Below are positions 18,050-28,979 of a stretch of DNA of 64,000 bases, one piece after another. The translations under genes were made by a program, and so were the position numbers. Position 1 is the first letter of the stretch. Every line of letters starts with the position of its first letter. The notes beneath the pieces are model-generated. The model did not search any database and was not told the origin of the DNA. It saw nothing but the letters and a program-made list of their open reading frames with translations. This DNA comes from Herpetospermum pedunculosum. Taxonomy: Eukaryota; Streptophyta; Magnoliopsida; Cucurbitales; Cucurbitaceae. Location of the stretch: positions 17,674,302 to 17,738,301 of the forward strand of contig CM051528.1 in the NCBI GenBank assembly GCA_028017165.1. Direction: 5' to 3'.

Positions 18050-19906
18050 TTGGGATTTCCATCATTACAAATAGCCGTTAAGATAGCGATGGCCCATACG
18101 CTTCCCCTATTCACTGAACTCCAAGAAAACTCTCTTCTTCTTCCCCTGCAATTCCTCTTTCCAGATTCCTACGATTCCACGATGGTGCTAACAAGAGCTG
18201 AGAGATCTGCGTCCAAGAAGAAGGCCGACGACGCTGAGATAGCTGCGAGAGAGGCACTCCTTGCCTTGGCAGATGCTGAAGCCGCACGAACCGAACACCT
18301 TCCCAAGCTCCCTGTCTGCAGGAAGAAGTGGAAGGTGGTGACGGAGATCCCTGCTGGGCCGTCTGAACCAGTAGGAACGCCCAAGAAACGCAAATGGAAG
18401 GTGGCTGTGGCCGACGCAGCGATCAAGAAGAAGACTCCCTCTGTGGAGAGTCAAGAAAGTGGTCGTCCATCCTACGAGACGGCCAGACAAAGTCATTCGC
18501 CATCTCCACCAGCGCGAAGCCCTGAAGCATCACCCATCTCCCAGTCGCCTGAACCTGCAATTCCAGATGAAGAGCATCAAGAATCGGTGCAGGGCGGTGA
18601 AGAAGCTGAAGAAGAAGAGGTCTTCTCTCCTTTGAGGGAAGTCAGCCCCGAGAGCCCAGCACAGGGGGATGATTCGATGGATGAGACATTGGGGGATTGC
18701 CTCCAACAGATCACAATCAAGGCGAGATTGAGAAAGAAAGCCACCAAGGTTGTCAAGGCCAAACGGCCAAAGGCTTCGAAGAAATCCAAGAAAAAGAAAG
18801 CCAGGGGTGAGCCTTCATCAAAGAAGGTTAGTGGAGAGCCCTCTCTGAAGAAGCTCAAGATCGAGGCTGCTGAATCAGTCAAAGCAAAAGACAAGGGGAA
18901 AGCCAAGCTGTACCCCGAAGATGAGCCTCAATCTGTGAGGTATGTGTCCTCTGATGCTGAGTTCAGAGGCACTGAATTAAGGAAGAGGGACCTGCTGCAT
19001 GAGAAGGGGTTCCTTGACGCGCTAGCAGACCTGCCGCAATTCTTGCGCGCAGGAATCACCAATCATGGCTGGGAAGAGCTGTGCAGACCGCCCAACCCCG
19101 CCTACTCCAGCATGGTGTACGATTTCTACGCCAACCTGATGAACCCTGAGGATGGCCTATCTGTGGTCAGAGGAGTCGAGGTGGATTTCTCAGCTAAGGC
19201 AATCAATGAAGCCTATGGCCTCAAGGGTCAAAAACACACGGATTATGCAAGGATCATTGATGCGCCAACAGAGGCTGTCCTGGAGGAAGCAATTCGGATC
19301 ATTGGCCAACCTGAGGCAGCGTGGACAGTTTCACGCAATGGGAAGCACACTCTGATGAGTGCAACCCTCACAGCCAAGGCAGCTGTCTGGTTCTCATTCG
19401 TGCGAAGGAGGTTATCCCCAGTGACCCACGAGACCACCATCAACCAAGGCAGATCGCTGCTGGTTTATGCAATCATGAGGGGCCTCACAATCAATGTTGG
19501 TGAGGTCATTGCAGCCTCAATCGCAGACTGCGCCAAAAAGGGTAAGGGTCTACTTTTCTTTCCCAATACAATCACTAAGCTTTGCTTACGTGCAGGGGTT
19601 CCAATCGAGCGGATGGAAAGGCAGCTGGCCTACACGGGGCACCTGGAGTTGCCTACAGGCTTGAGGATGCGCAGAAAGGGGAACATGGAGTTCGAGCTAG
19701 ATGGCCTGGCTGCTGCTCAGTCTCTGTCAATGGCCTGTCTGATGGATCTGCAGAAGAAGATGGCTCAATGGGCCACATATGCGCAGGCAAGGGATAAGGA
19801 TGTTGCTGACCAATTGGGTTGCATCTTTCCTGAGTTTCCCACGGATCTACTGACACCATGGGCGCCTCCAAGACCACGGAGGGATGATGATGATGAGGAC
19901 ATCTGA
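18050..19906 (+). CDS. Athila third ORF, putative plant transposon protein
   Basis: An intact frame of 618 aa from 18050, or 574 aa from the ATG at 18182 (MVLTRAERSASKK), which I think is the likelier start. The N-terminal third is low-complexity, first Lys/Arg- and Ala-rich, then Pro/Ser/Glu-rich, with a Lys block (KKSKKKKAR) resembling a nuclear signal. From about residue 300 a folded domain (LLHEKGFLDALADLPQFL ... WEELCRPPNPAYSSMVYDFY ... GLTINVGEVIAASI) matches the putative plant transposon protein family often found in the env-like position of Athila elements. I see no signal peptide or membrane segment, so it is not an obvious envelope protein. It ends in an acidic tail. Confidence 0.85.
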   Translation: MGFPSLQIAVKIAMAHTLPLFTELQENSLLLPLQFLFPDSYDSTMVLTRAERSASKKKADDAEIAAREALLALADAEAARTEHLPKLPVCRKKWKVVTEIPAGPSEPVGTPKKRKWKVAVADAAIKKKTPSVESQESGRPSYETARQSHSPSPPARSPEASPISQSPEPAIPDEEHQESVQGGEEAEEEEVFSPLREVSPESPAQGDDSMDETLGDCLQQITIKARLRKKATKVVKAKRPKASKKSKKKKARGEPSSKKVSGEPSLKKLKIEAAESVKAKDKGKAKLYPEDEPQSVRYVSSDAEFRGTELRKRDLLHEKGFLDALADLPQFLRAGITNHGWEELCRPPNPAYSSMVYDFYANLMNPEDGLSVVRGVEVDFSAKAINEAYGLKGQKHTDYARIIDAPTEAVLEEAIRIIGQPEAAWTVSRNGKHTLMSATLTAKAAVWFSFVRRRLSPVTHETTINQGRSLLVYAIMRGLTINVGEVIAASIADCAKKGKGLLFFPNTITKLCLRAGVPIERMERQLAYTGHLELPTGLRMRRKGNMEFELDGLAAAQSLSMACLMDLQKKMAQWATYAQARDKDVADQLGCIFPEFPTDLLTPWAPPRPRRDDDDEDI

Positions 19907-21354
19907 GTGCTAGGCTGATTGGCACTCAAGGGAGTATTTTTGTTCCCTCAAAAAGAAAAAAAATATATCAAACTGCTTTTCGTTGAACCATGTGAATTCT
20001 GTTGTTTTGAGTTAATATTTGGTCTGTTTTTCGTTCTATATTTTTGTTGTTTAGATTTGTTTAGTATAGTCTGATGGTAGCTGAATAGGTAGATTAGTTT
20101 AGTTTTCTTTTTGTATAGCTTAACTGCCTGGAAAGAGCATGCATAGGGGCCTTGATCACTGATATACCTGCCCTGTATCCATTGCGAAATAATTGCGGAA
20201 TCCGCAATTTTTGTTAGTAAGTGCATGTTTTTGACTGACTGTTTAGTTAGGCTGGTTCTGTTTAATTTTGTTCTTTTGCTGCTATCTTGACTGCCTTATA
20301 TAGCCTATCTATAAGCATGTTGGATGAGTGTCTTAAGGCACTTTTGATAGTTTAGATTAGCCTCTTAAAACTGCTCAGCATGCGTAGCTTTAATTCCTTA
20401 CCTGCCTGTTTTTATAAATTTATGCTGCTGTGATGTTTGCTTTTAGAATGTTCTGTCTATGCCTAGGGCTTTTAGATTCTCTTTGTTTTACCTTAGACTA
20501 GATGCTTATAGGACAAGTTTGGGGGTGTGCCACCTCAGACACTCATTGGGGACAATGAGTAGTTTAAGTTTGGGGGAGGCCACCCTAGGCCTAGGAACAA
20601 TCCTCTCTCCCTTAAAGCATAAGCATTCTTCTTCTCCTTTACAAAAAATGATAAACTGAAAAAAAAAATGAAAAATAGAATAAAGAGGGGTGTCTCTCTT
20701 AAAGTTGCTGAGTAATCAGTGCCAAGTGTGTAACCCACAAGTGGCATTGCATCAAAAGGCAACCAAAGGAGAGGCTCCACCAAAGTGAGAAATAAAAAAT
20801 GAAGAAATAGGGAAGAAGAATGTATACCTAGGAGTTGCAACTTTGTGGCTTAGATGTCCTGATTAAAAAGAACTCTGATCCTCAATTAGCTGAGCACAAA
20901 GTTGTAGCTTGTAGGGTTGTTTAGGGAGATGAATGTATGTCCAATGTAGTGATGTCAGGGTTTAGGTTGTTCTCTAAATGTACTACTGTCACTGTTAATA
21001 CTAAGACTGGCATGACTCTAAGGAATCCTAGGTAGCTCAAAAGTAAAAACTAGAAGCATGTACTGAGTCTGGGGTAAAGCTAGGTAGAATTTGAAACCTT
21101 AGGGATAGTTGCACGATATGACAGAAGCGAGTAGATCAGCTGTAAGGAGTTAATGAAACAGTAGGAGTATTAGGCGTGCGAAGTCAGAAGAAGCAAAATA
21201 AGAGGGTAGTTGTAAACTTAGAAGTGTGTCACAGGACAACACTGCTATCGATAGGAATTTAGGGGAGTCGGCAAGTGGTTAGAGAGGATAAAACAGCAGC
21301 CTAAGTAAGTCCTTAGATTGCTCGAGGACGAGCAAAACCTTAAGTTTGGGGGTG
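19907..21354 (+). other. Athila 3' non-coding region with repeated polypurine-like motifs
   Basis: No convincing coding frame over 1.4 kb. The motif AAGTTTGGGGG occurs three times (about 20516, 20569 and 21342); the last, AAGTTTGGGGGTG, abuts the LTR and is the expected polypurine tract. A perfect ATTGCGG-type hairpin lies at 20191-20209. Confidence 0.75.
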
Positions 21355-23070
21355 TGTTACGTCTCCAAAAGTGACTAATTTAGGACTTGTTTTCCATAGA
21401 AAGATGTGCACTCTTAGGTGTTTTTGATAGGATTTAGCTTAAACCTATGCTTATATATGAGAATTAGAAGAGGGAAGCTAAATTAGGACTTGTATGCAAA
21501 AGGAAAGAAAAGGAATGAAAAAGGAAGTTAAAAGAATGAAAAGTGTGCATTGCGGAAACATTGCTAAAACCGCAATGTTTCAAGTGAAATCCGTAAGTTG
21601 GCTAACCTTTTTCTGTTGTGATCCGTTATTTCAGGGATTCGTTCTTTCTCCTCCATCCATTTTGAAGTACAACGTTGAGGATGGATGGTTCTCCTTGGCC
21701 CAATCGCACCTGCAGAATACTATAAAAGGAGGTCAAAGAGGAGGGTTTAATCATCATCCGAAAGCGTAGAAGTCTCTTCGCAGCGCAGTCTTTCCCATTC
21801 ATTCTCTTCTCCGTCTGTTGGCTTGAGAGGTTCAGCTGTTGGAATCGACAATCTGATAGGAAGGAGAGAAGATTCATCTTCTCTTCTGATTGGATTCATC
21901 CAAGCAAGGCTTACCTTTCTCTCCCTTCAGCCGAGGCGTTTGCGACGAGGCGATCAAGCTCACTTTACTTGCTTTCTGTCTTTAACTTTTCATTTCCATC
22001 ACCGTTTGTTGTTATTTCTTTTCTATTAGTTAATCCATTCCATTTCGTGGCTTTCTGTCTTTATGTTAGTAACTTTAAGTCTTCATTTGTTTAGTTCAAA
22101 CAATTGATTAATCAAAGCACAATTCATCATTTTGCACTTTCTCTTCTTCATTTCTGCATACTGTTTTTTTCCTTTCTGTTTTGTCTTTAATTCTCTTCTA
22201 AGCATGTCTACTTCATCTAATATTTCTGTTCTCTCTACATCCATGAGTAACTAAGTCACATAGGGGCATGCTAATGACAATTCTATAGGCTAAAACACGT
22301 GAACCAAGCATGTAGGATAGCTCTCGAATGCATTGATTGTATGTAAGCTTCATCCCACGGGCAATTTCGATTGGCCATCCATTTTGTCCAAAGAACTCCT
22401 AACCTCTGGAAGGAGTAAGAGTTCAGAGTCATACACTCATGCTAGCCTCTCAAGGTAGCCAGAAAACGACCTAGGAATAGACGTTTTCCTAGTACAAATC
22501 ATAACTTACTGCTTTAACAAGATGCTTAAGACCTTACTTGGACATGAGTAAACTAAAGAATCTAATGCATGAAATCGGAAGATACATGAGAATGAGTTAG
22601 TTTGATGCATAGTGAGTTGATCCAATGCTTGAGAATCGTGTAAAAATGCCTATAGAGGAGTCGTTAGTCGCCCTTGTTTCTCCATTTTACACACTTTCGC
22701 TGTTAGTAACATTGCGGTAAAATTGATGTTCTCGCAATTCTGTTTAGTTAAAAATTCTGCTCTAGCCATTTTCCTCTTCGTTTATTAATCTCTTCTCTTT
22801 ACATTTGAGTTCTTCATTGACTTGCACTTGTTCATGTTGCTATCCTTTATATATTCATTAGTAAATAGGAACTTCAAAACCAAATCTACCCCATTAAATC
22901 CACCATTTCTTACTTAACAACACACTTCGCGAGTAACTAATAATAAATCTCTGTGGGAAAACGAATGAAAAAATACTTATTACTTGCTACAAGATCATGT
23001 ATGCTTGCATGTTCTGAGTGCTCTCTTTCTCTCTTATTGCCTATTTCTTTTACACATTGAGCACGCAACA
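21355..23070 (+). repeat. Athila-like 3' LTR (1716 bp)
   Basis: Starts TGTTACGTCTCC directly after the polypurine tract and ends GAGCACGCAACA. It is nearly identical end to end to the solo LTR at 25069-26775. A TATA box (TATAAAAG) lies at 21721-21728. The insertion point is inside the outer element's RT, whose frame resumes at 23071. Confidence 0.92.
21721..21728 (+). promoter_or_regulatory. TATA box of the Athila LTR
   Basis: TATAAAAG about 366 bp into the LTR; the solo LTR has the same site at 25446-25453. This is the likely Pol II promoter of the element and marks the U3/R border some 30 bp downstream. Confidence 0.6.
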
Positions 23071-23843
23071 ATTGCGCAATGCCCCTTCGACATTTCAGTC
23101 GATCATGAATGATATACTCCGACCATATTTGCGGAAATTTATTTTGGTATTCTTTGACGACATCTTAATTTACAACACATCCCTACATGAACACACGATG
23201 CATCTCACAATGATAATGGAAGTATTGGTTGCCCATCAGTTTGTGGCGAATTTTAAGAAGTGTCAGTTTGGGCTTCCGAGCATTGAGTACTTGGGCCACA
23301 TCGTGTCGGCCGAGGGCGTGGCGGCTGATCCGTTTAAACTAGAAGTCATGGCAAGTTGGCCAATTCCTCACAATATTAAGGAACTAAGAGGTTTTTTGGG
23401 GCTAACAGGATATTACCGAAAATTCGTTGCTAATTATGGAACGATAGCCTTTCCCCTAACGCAACTTCTAAAGAAAGGGAATTTTGTATGGACAGCAGAC
23501 ACAGAGGATGCCTTTCAGCGACTTAAAGTTGCAATGGTGACAGTACTAGTGTTGGGGCTGCCTGATTTTTCCAAGCTGTTTGTTGTTGAGACAGATGCTT
23601 CGGGAGTTGGGGTAGGAGCAGTCCTTATGCAGCAACAACGGCCCTTGGCTTACTTTAGCCGAGCGTTATCTCCGACATACCGGTTTAAGGTCGTTTACGA
23701 ACGTGAGTTGATGGCGATTGTCTTCGCAATTAAAAAATGGAGACCTTATCTGTTAGGTCGAAACTTTTTAGCCCGATCTGATCAGAAAAGCTTAAATTTT
23801 TTATTGGAACAACGAGTTATTGCGGGCGAATATCAAAGGTATT
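23071..23843 (+). pseudogene. Outer chromovirus reverse transcriptase (C-terminal part) and RNase H
   Basis: The reading resumes as RNAPSTFQSIMND, with the RT catalytic FFDD near 23150-23161, then YLGHIVSAEGVAADP and the connection block LRGFLGLTGYYRKFV. RNase H shows VETDASGVGVGAVL and YERELMAIVFAIKKW. The RT N-terminus is missing because the Athila insertion and deletion removed it. A frameshift near 23835-23845 breaks the link to the next segment, and the codon usage and residues are otherwise well kept, so the decay is recent. Confidence 0.88.
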
Positions 23844-25063
23844 GACAAATTGTTGGGCTATGAGTTTACTATCGAATACAAACGAGGATTGAAAAATACA
23901 GCAGCAGATGCATTATCACGTCTTCCGCCAGCCCTTGAATTTGGCTTACTAAGTGTGGTTGGAGGCATTAATACAACCCTCTTTGTCACCCAAGTTCAAC
24001 AAGATACCAACTTGCATAGTATCTCTACAGCTTTGCGTGAAGGACAGCCAACCAACCAAGGGTATTCTCTGCGGGGTGACTTATTATGCTACAAAGGAAG
24101 GATTGTTATTCCCGCGTCATCACCAACGATTCCGCTGCTCTTACGTGAGTTCCATAACAGTCCTGTTGGAGGGCATCAGGGGGCTCTTAAAACATATCAA
24201 CGCTTGGCCAGAGAAATTTATTGGAAAGGCATGAAAGCATGTGTCCGGGCCTTTGTGGCGGATTGTGTTGTTTGTCAGCAAGTTAAATACTTGTCCTTGG
24301 CGCCAGCTGGGCTGCTCCAAGCTTTACCTATTCCGGATAAGGTATGGGAAGATATTTCTATGGATTTTGTTGAAGGACTACCCAAGTCTGATGGGTACGA
24401 TACAATTTTGGTGGTGGTGGATCGTTTGTCCAAGTACGCACACTTCATTCCTCTGAAACACCCATATAATGCTAACTCTGTGGCTGCTGTTTTTATTAAA
24501 GAAATTGTGCGTTTGCACGGGTGTCCAAAGAGTATTGTGTCCGATAGAGACAAGATTTTCACAAGCCTATTTTGGGATGAACTATTTTGTGCGTTGGGCA
24601 CCCAATTACGTCGGAGTTCAGCCTACCACCCACAAACAGATAGGCAAACGGAGGTGGTGAATCGCGGGGTGGAAACTTATTTGTGTTGCTTTGCAATGAC
24701 TACCCCCAAACAGTGGGTTTGATGGCTACTGTGGGCTGAATTTAGCTATAATACAGTCGACCATAGCTCCACAGGTGTGACACCATTTGAGGCTGTCTAC
24801 GGCCGACCCCCCCCCCCCCCCCCCCCCCCGATATTACCATATGATACCAACACGTCTGCTGTCGCGCAACCGTCGACCACCAACTCCGAACTAGAGACAC
24901 TATGTTGAGTGCCTTGAAAGCCTCTTTGAACAAAGTTCAACAGCGAATGACTAAGTATGCGAATGAGAAACGAAGAGATGTTCAGTACGAGGTTAATGAT
25001 TGGGTGTATCTTAAATTACGACCTTATCGTCAGTCCACATTAACTAAGTACAAACATCCCAAG
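23844..25063 (+). pseudogene. Outer chromovirus RNase H end and integrase, broken
   Basis: Continues as DKLLGYEFTIEYKRGLKN and ADALSRLPPAL, then an HHCC zinc region (FHNSPVGGHQGALKTYQRL, CVVCQQVK). The core domain shows the Asp in MDFVEGLPKS, the second Asp in IVSDRDKIF and the Glu in QTDRQTEVVNR. It stops at TGA 24720-24722 after PKQWV. The C-terminal part is further shifted around a 23-C homopolymer (24807-24829) and then interrupted at 25069 by the Athila solo LTR. Confidence 0.87.
24807..24829 (+). repeat. Homopolymer of 23 C in the integrase
   Basis: A run of 23 consecutive C follows the codons for VYGRP, a place where related elements have a short proline run. Slippage or an assembly artefact could both explain it. 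Confidence 0.9.
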
Positions 25064-25068
25064 CTGGC

Positions 25069-26775
25069 TGTTACGTCTCCAAAAGTGACCTTTTTAGGAC
25101 TTGTTTTCCATAGAAAGATGTACACTCTTAGGTGTTTTTGATAGGATTTAGCTTGAACCTATGCTTATATATGAGAATTAGAAGAGTGAAGCTAAATTAG
25201 GACTTGTGTGCAAAAGGAAAGAAAAGGAATGAAAAAGGAAGTTAAAAGAATGAAAATTGTGCATTGCGGAAGCATTGCGGAAACATTGCTAAAACCGCAA
25301 TGTTTCAAGTGAAATCCGTAAGTTAGCTAACCTTTTTCTGTTGTGATCCGTTATTTCAGGGATTCGTTCTTTCTCCTCCATCCATTTTGAAGTACGACGT
25401 TGAGGATGGATGGTTCTCCTTGGCCCAAACGCACCTGCAGATTACTATAAAAGGGGGTCAAAGTAGAGGGTTTGATCATCATCCGAAAGCGTAGAAGTCT
25501 CTTCGCAGCGCAGTCTTTTCCATTCATTCTCTTCTCCGTCTGTTGGTTTGAGAGGTTCAGCTGTTGGAGTCGACAATCTGATAGGTCTTCTTCTCTCCTG
25601 ATTGGATTCATCCAAACAAGGCTTACCTTTCTCTCCCTTCAGCCGAGGCGTTTGCGACGAGGCGTTCAAGCTCATTTTACTGCTTTCTGTCTTTACTTCT
25701 TATTTCCAGCACCGTTTTGTTGTTATTTCTTTTCCATTAGTTAATCCATTCCATTTCGTTGCTTTCTGTCTTTATGTTACTCACTTTAAGTCTTCATTTG
25801 TTCATTCAAACAGTTGATTAATCAAAACACAATTCATCTGTTCACACTTTGTCTTTACCTTCTCTGCCTACTGTTTTTCCTTGCTGTTTTGTCTTTCATT
25901 TTCTTCTAAGCATGTCTACTTCATCTATTATTTCTGTTTTATCCACATCCATGAGTAACTAAGTCACATAGGGGCATGCTAATGACAATACTATAGGCTA
26001 AAACACGTGAACCAAGCATGTAGGATAGCTCTCGAATGCATTGATTGTATGTAAGCTTCATCCCACGGGCAATTTCGATTGGCCATCCATTTTGTCCAAA
26101 GAACTCCTAACCTCTGGAAGGAGTAAGAGTTCAGAGTCATACACTCATGCTAGCCTCTCAAGGTAACCAGAAAACGACCTAGGAATAGGCGTTTTCCTAG
26201 TACAAATCATAACTTACTGCTTTAACAAGATGCTTAAGACCTTACTTGGACATGAGTAAACTAAAGAATCTAATGCATGAAATCGGAAGATACATGAGAA
26301 TGAGTTCGTTTGATGCATAGTGAGTTGATCCAATGCTTGAGAATCGTGTGAAAATGCCTATAGAGGAGTCGTTAGTAGCCCTTGTTTCTCCATTTTACAC
26401 ACTTTCGCTGTTAGTAACATTGCGGTAAAATTGTTGTTCTCGCAATTCTATTAAGTTGAAAATTCTGCCTAGCTATTTTCCTCTTCGTTTATTAATCTCT
26501 TCTCTTTACGTTTGAGTTTACCATTGACTTGCACTTGTTCATGATACTATCCTTTATATATTCATTAGTAATTAGGCATTTTTAAACCAAATCTACCCCA
26601 TCAATTCCACCAAATCTTGCTTAACAATACACTTCACGAGTAGCTAATAATAAATCTCTGTGGGAAAACGAATGAAAAAATACTTACTACTTGCTATAAG
26701 ATCATGTATGCTTGCATGTTCTGAGTGCTCTCTCTCTCTTATTTCTTATTTCTTTTACACATTGAGCACGCAACA
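25069..26775 (+). mobile_element. Athila-like solo LTR (1707 bp) inside the chromovirus integrase
   Basis: Starts TGTTACGTCTCC and ends GAGCACGCAACA. It is flanked by the perfect 5-bp target duplication CTGGC at 25064-25068 and 26776-26780. No internal region is attached. It is closely related to the 3' LTR at 21355-23070, with small differences including an extra GCATTGCGGAA block near 25262. This is the classic product of unequal recombination between two LTRs. Confidence 0.95.
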
Positions 26776-27204
26776 CTGGCACCACAATTCATTGGGCCTT
26801 TTCAAATTGTTATGCGTGTTGGGCCGGTGGCATACAAGGTCGCCTTACCACCTAATGCAGGGATACATCCCGTGTTTCATGTTTCTGTTTTGAGGAAGGC
26901 CGTCGGACATAACCGACCTGTGTTTCCAATTCCCCCTGATTTAGCATCCGATCTGACCATTAAATTTAAACCAGCGGACCTATTGGGATTACGGAAGACA
27001 CTCACTGGTGATTTGGAAGTGCTGATATGTTGGGAAAACGCCCTTATTGAAGATGCAACATGGGAACGGACCTCTTCCTTGGCTACACAATTTCCAGACT
27101 TCCACCTTGAGGACAAAGTGAAACTTTGGGGAGCGGGTAATGATAGGCCCCCAATATCAAAAGTATATGTAAGGAAGAGAGGAAAGAAAGGGAGTGGGAC
27201 GTGA
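26776..27204 (+). pseudogene. Outer chromovirus integrase tail and chromodomain
   Basis: After the solo LTR the frame resumes as PQFIGPFQIVMRVGPVAYK, then PVFHVSVLRKAVG. A chromodomain-like end follows with LICWENALIEDATWE and FPDFHLEDKVKLWG. Chromodomains bind methylated histone H3 and direct integration to heterochromatin. The stop at 27202-27204 lies 64 bp inside the 3' LTR, so the normal product reads about 20 codons into the LTR. It is cut from the rest of Pol by the solo LTR. Confidence 0.88.
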
Positions 27205-27416
27205 AAATGAATGTAGGGCCAAGGAATATTGTTAGTTAGAATGAGGGCCCACTGTGTGAGGGAGAATGAGTATTTAGAGAGGTTGTTAGAAGAAATAGTT
27301 ATCTTTTTGCTGAGTATTGTATTTGGGTTCTCTTTGGAGAAATTGGAAGAGAAGGGAAGCTCTCTAAACTTCCCCTGGATATGTTCATATATAAAATAGT
27401 TGGCTGAAGTTTATCA
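27141..27416 (+). repeat. 3' LTR of the outer chromovirus (276 bp)
   Basis: Begins TGATAGGCCCCC and ends AGTTTATCA, and matches 12672-12949 with few differences. It is followed by GATAT, which pairs with GATAC left of the 5' LTR as a target duplication with one mismatch. Confidence 0.92.
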
Positions 27417-27421
27417 GATAT

Positions 27422-28105
27422 CCAATTCAGTTTAGAAGAAAACAATTTCTTGTGAGATTGTGTTTTGCAATTACAATTAACAAGCACAAGGACAAACTAT
27501 GCATCATGTTGGAATATATCTCCCACAACATGTTTTCACACGAAACTATTATACATTGCATTGTCCAAAGGAATTTCTTGAAAACAACCAAAGTATTTGG
27601 TCGGTTTAGATACTAATCAAGACATTATATGTGGTCTAACCAAAATATTCTTTACAAATAATTTTTTTTATAATATAGGTAAATGTAACCATAAATTCCC
27701 TGTTTCGGGCTTATAAGAACCTATTTGGGGGCATGCACACACACGCAAGGGTCGGATGGTTAACTTGGCAACTGGTTATGCTCAACATCTGAATGATTTG
27801 TTTTCTGCGAAGAGTTTGATTTCCTTTGGCATTGAGACTGGAGTCATCCTTCTAGTTGGGCCTAATAGGAGACTTGAGCTTGCCTTCCTGAGATGTGGTG
27901 TGTTGCTTGGGGAGTTTGGTTCGTGGTAGTAGCTTGAGCTGCTCTTCTTGCTTCTACTTTAGCTTTGCTTTTTCTTTTTCGCTAGTGCTCGTTAGTGAGC
28001 GTTTGAGTTTCTGTTGTTGTCTCTATGGTTCTGGCCTCAAGCCCGCCTATGGGTTTGGAGCGCCATTGTTTTTATTCTATTCCATGCCTTCCCTCGAGCT
28101 GTGAG
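27422..28105. other. Unassigned sequence
   Basis: About 680 bp without a convincing gene. A segment around 27740-27880 has an open look, but I recognise no domain in it. Confidence 0.35.
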
Positions 28106-28964
28106 TGATGGAGCGCATAACGCTGCGGAAGTGATTTGGATCGTTGACACTCGAATTTCATCAATTTAACTAAACGAAAACATGCTTGAAACTTCGAAAA
28201 TATAATAAATAAGAACACATACATTTGTAGTTCGTATTTCTTCAAATCCCGAAGCTTAAATATGGGAACGGTCTAAAATATGAATACAGATTCATATGCA
28301 AAAAGTTGGTTTTTGGAAAACCGAGATTTGTCATATTATTTAATTAATATTTATATTGAATTAAATAATATTAACTAATTAAAAAGTTTAATTAATTAAA
28401 ATAAATATATTATATATTATATTAATTAAAAAGTTTAATTAATAAAATATATATTATTATTTAAAATTAATTTTGAATTAATTTTTAAATAATAATAAAA
28501 TAATATATTTACATTTGCATGCTTTGACATTTGTAAATGTTTTTGACATGTGTCCTGGTTAACCTACGGCTTATACATACATAAGTTTTTAAGTTAAAAA
28601 AATCAAGATTCAAATGTTGAATTTATTTTTTCTTATGTAAAAACTTTTTATGTTTTTGCTAAAGAAGACCATTCTTCCAAGTCATCTCTCTCCCGATCTC
28701 TCTCTTGTAAATGAGTCTCACCACTCCGTTGCTCGGCCCGAGGATAGCGGGACTACCGAAGGTGGTCCTCGAAGAGTTCGCGAGAAGTTTCATTGAGTTC
28801 GTGAGGAGATTTAAGCTTCGGGATTTGAAGAAATATGAACTACAAAGGTATGTGTTCTTATTTCTTATATTTTCGAAGTTTCAAGCATGTTTCCGTTTAG
28901 TTAAATTGATGAAATTAGAGTGTCAACGATCCAAATCGCTTCTGCAGCGTTATGCACTCCATCA
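28106..28964. repeat. Inverted pair of Copia LTR ends, two 155-bp arms
   Basis: The left arm 28106-28260 and the right arm 28810-28964 are reverse complements of equal length with about 8 mismatches (about 95% identity by hand). The right arm ends at a tRNA-Met-type primer binding site (TGGTATTAGAGCG, 28967-28979), so it is the 3' end of a plus-strand Copia LTR. The spacer 28261-28809 carries the U3/R part of that LTR in plus orientation, with blocks matching 5520-5600 and 6190-6240. The left arm is the same LTR end inverted. Confidence 0.85.
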
Positions 28965-28966
28965 AT

Positions 28967-28979
28967 TGGTATTAGAGCG
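28967..28979 (+). other. Primer binding site after plus-strand Copia LTR
   Basis: TGGTATTAGAGCG differs from the canonical tRNA-Met site at one position. It follows the LTR end CCATCA with a short spacer. Confidence 0.75.

Larger units (their letters stand above)
12672..27416 (+). mobile_element. Composite: Ty3/gypsy chromovirus with nested Athila-like element and Athila solo LTR
   Basis: The outer LTRs (12672-12949 and 27141-27416) are near-identical, begin TGATAGGC and end TTTATCA. They are flanked by GATAC (12667-12671) and GATAT (27417-27421), a near-perfect 5-bp target duplication. Outer coding parts are the Gag N-terminus at 12978, RT from 23071, integrase to 25063, and a C-terminal chromodomain (26776-27204), which marks a chromovirus. 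Between them is Athila Gag-Pol, an Athila-type third ORF and an Athila LTR (21355-23070). The Athila 5' LTR and the outer protease/RT start are absent. A separate Athila solo LTR (25069-26775) splits the outer integrase C-terminus. Confidence 0.9.

Noticed and set aside
18188..18906. Minus-strand frames within the Athila third ORF
   Set aside because: Shadows of a GC-richer true frame; Ser/Phe-rich with no domain.
18050..19906. Envelope protein in the Athila element
   Set aside because: It lies in the env-like position but has no signal peptide, membrane span or cleavage site, and matches a plant transposon protein domain.
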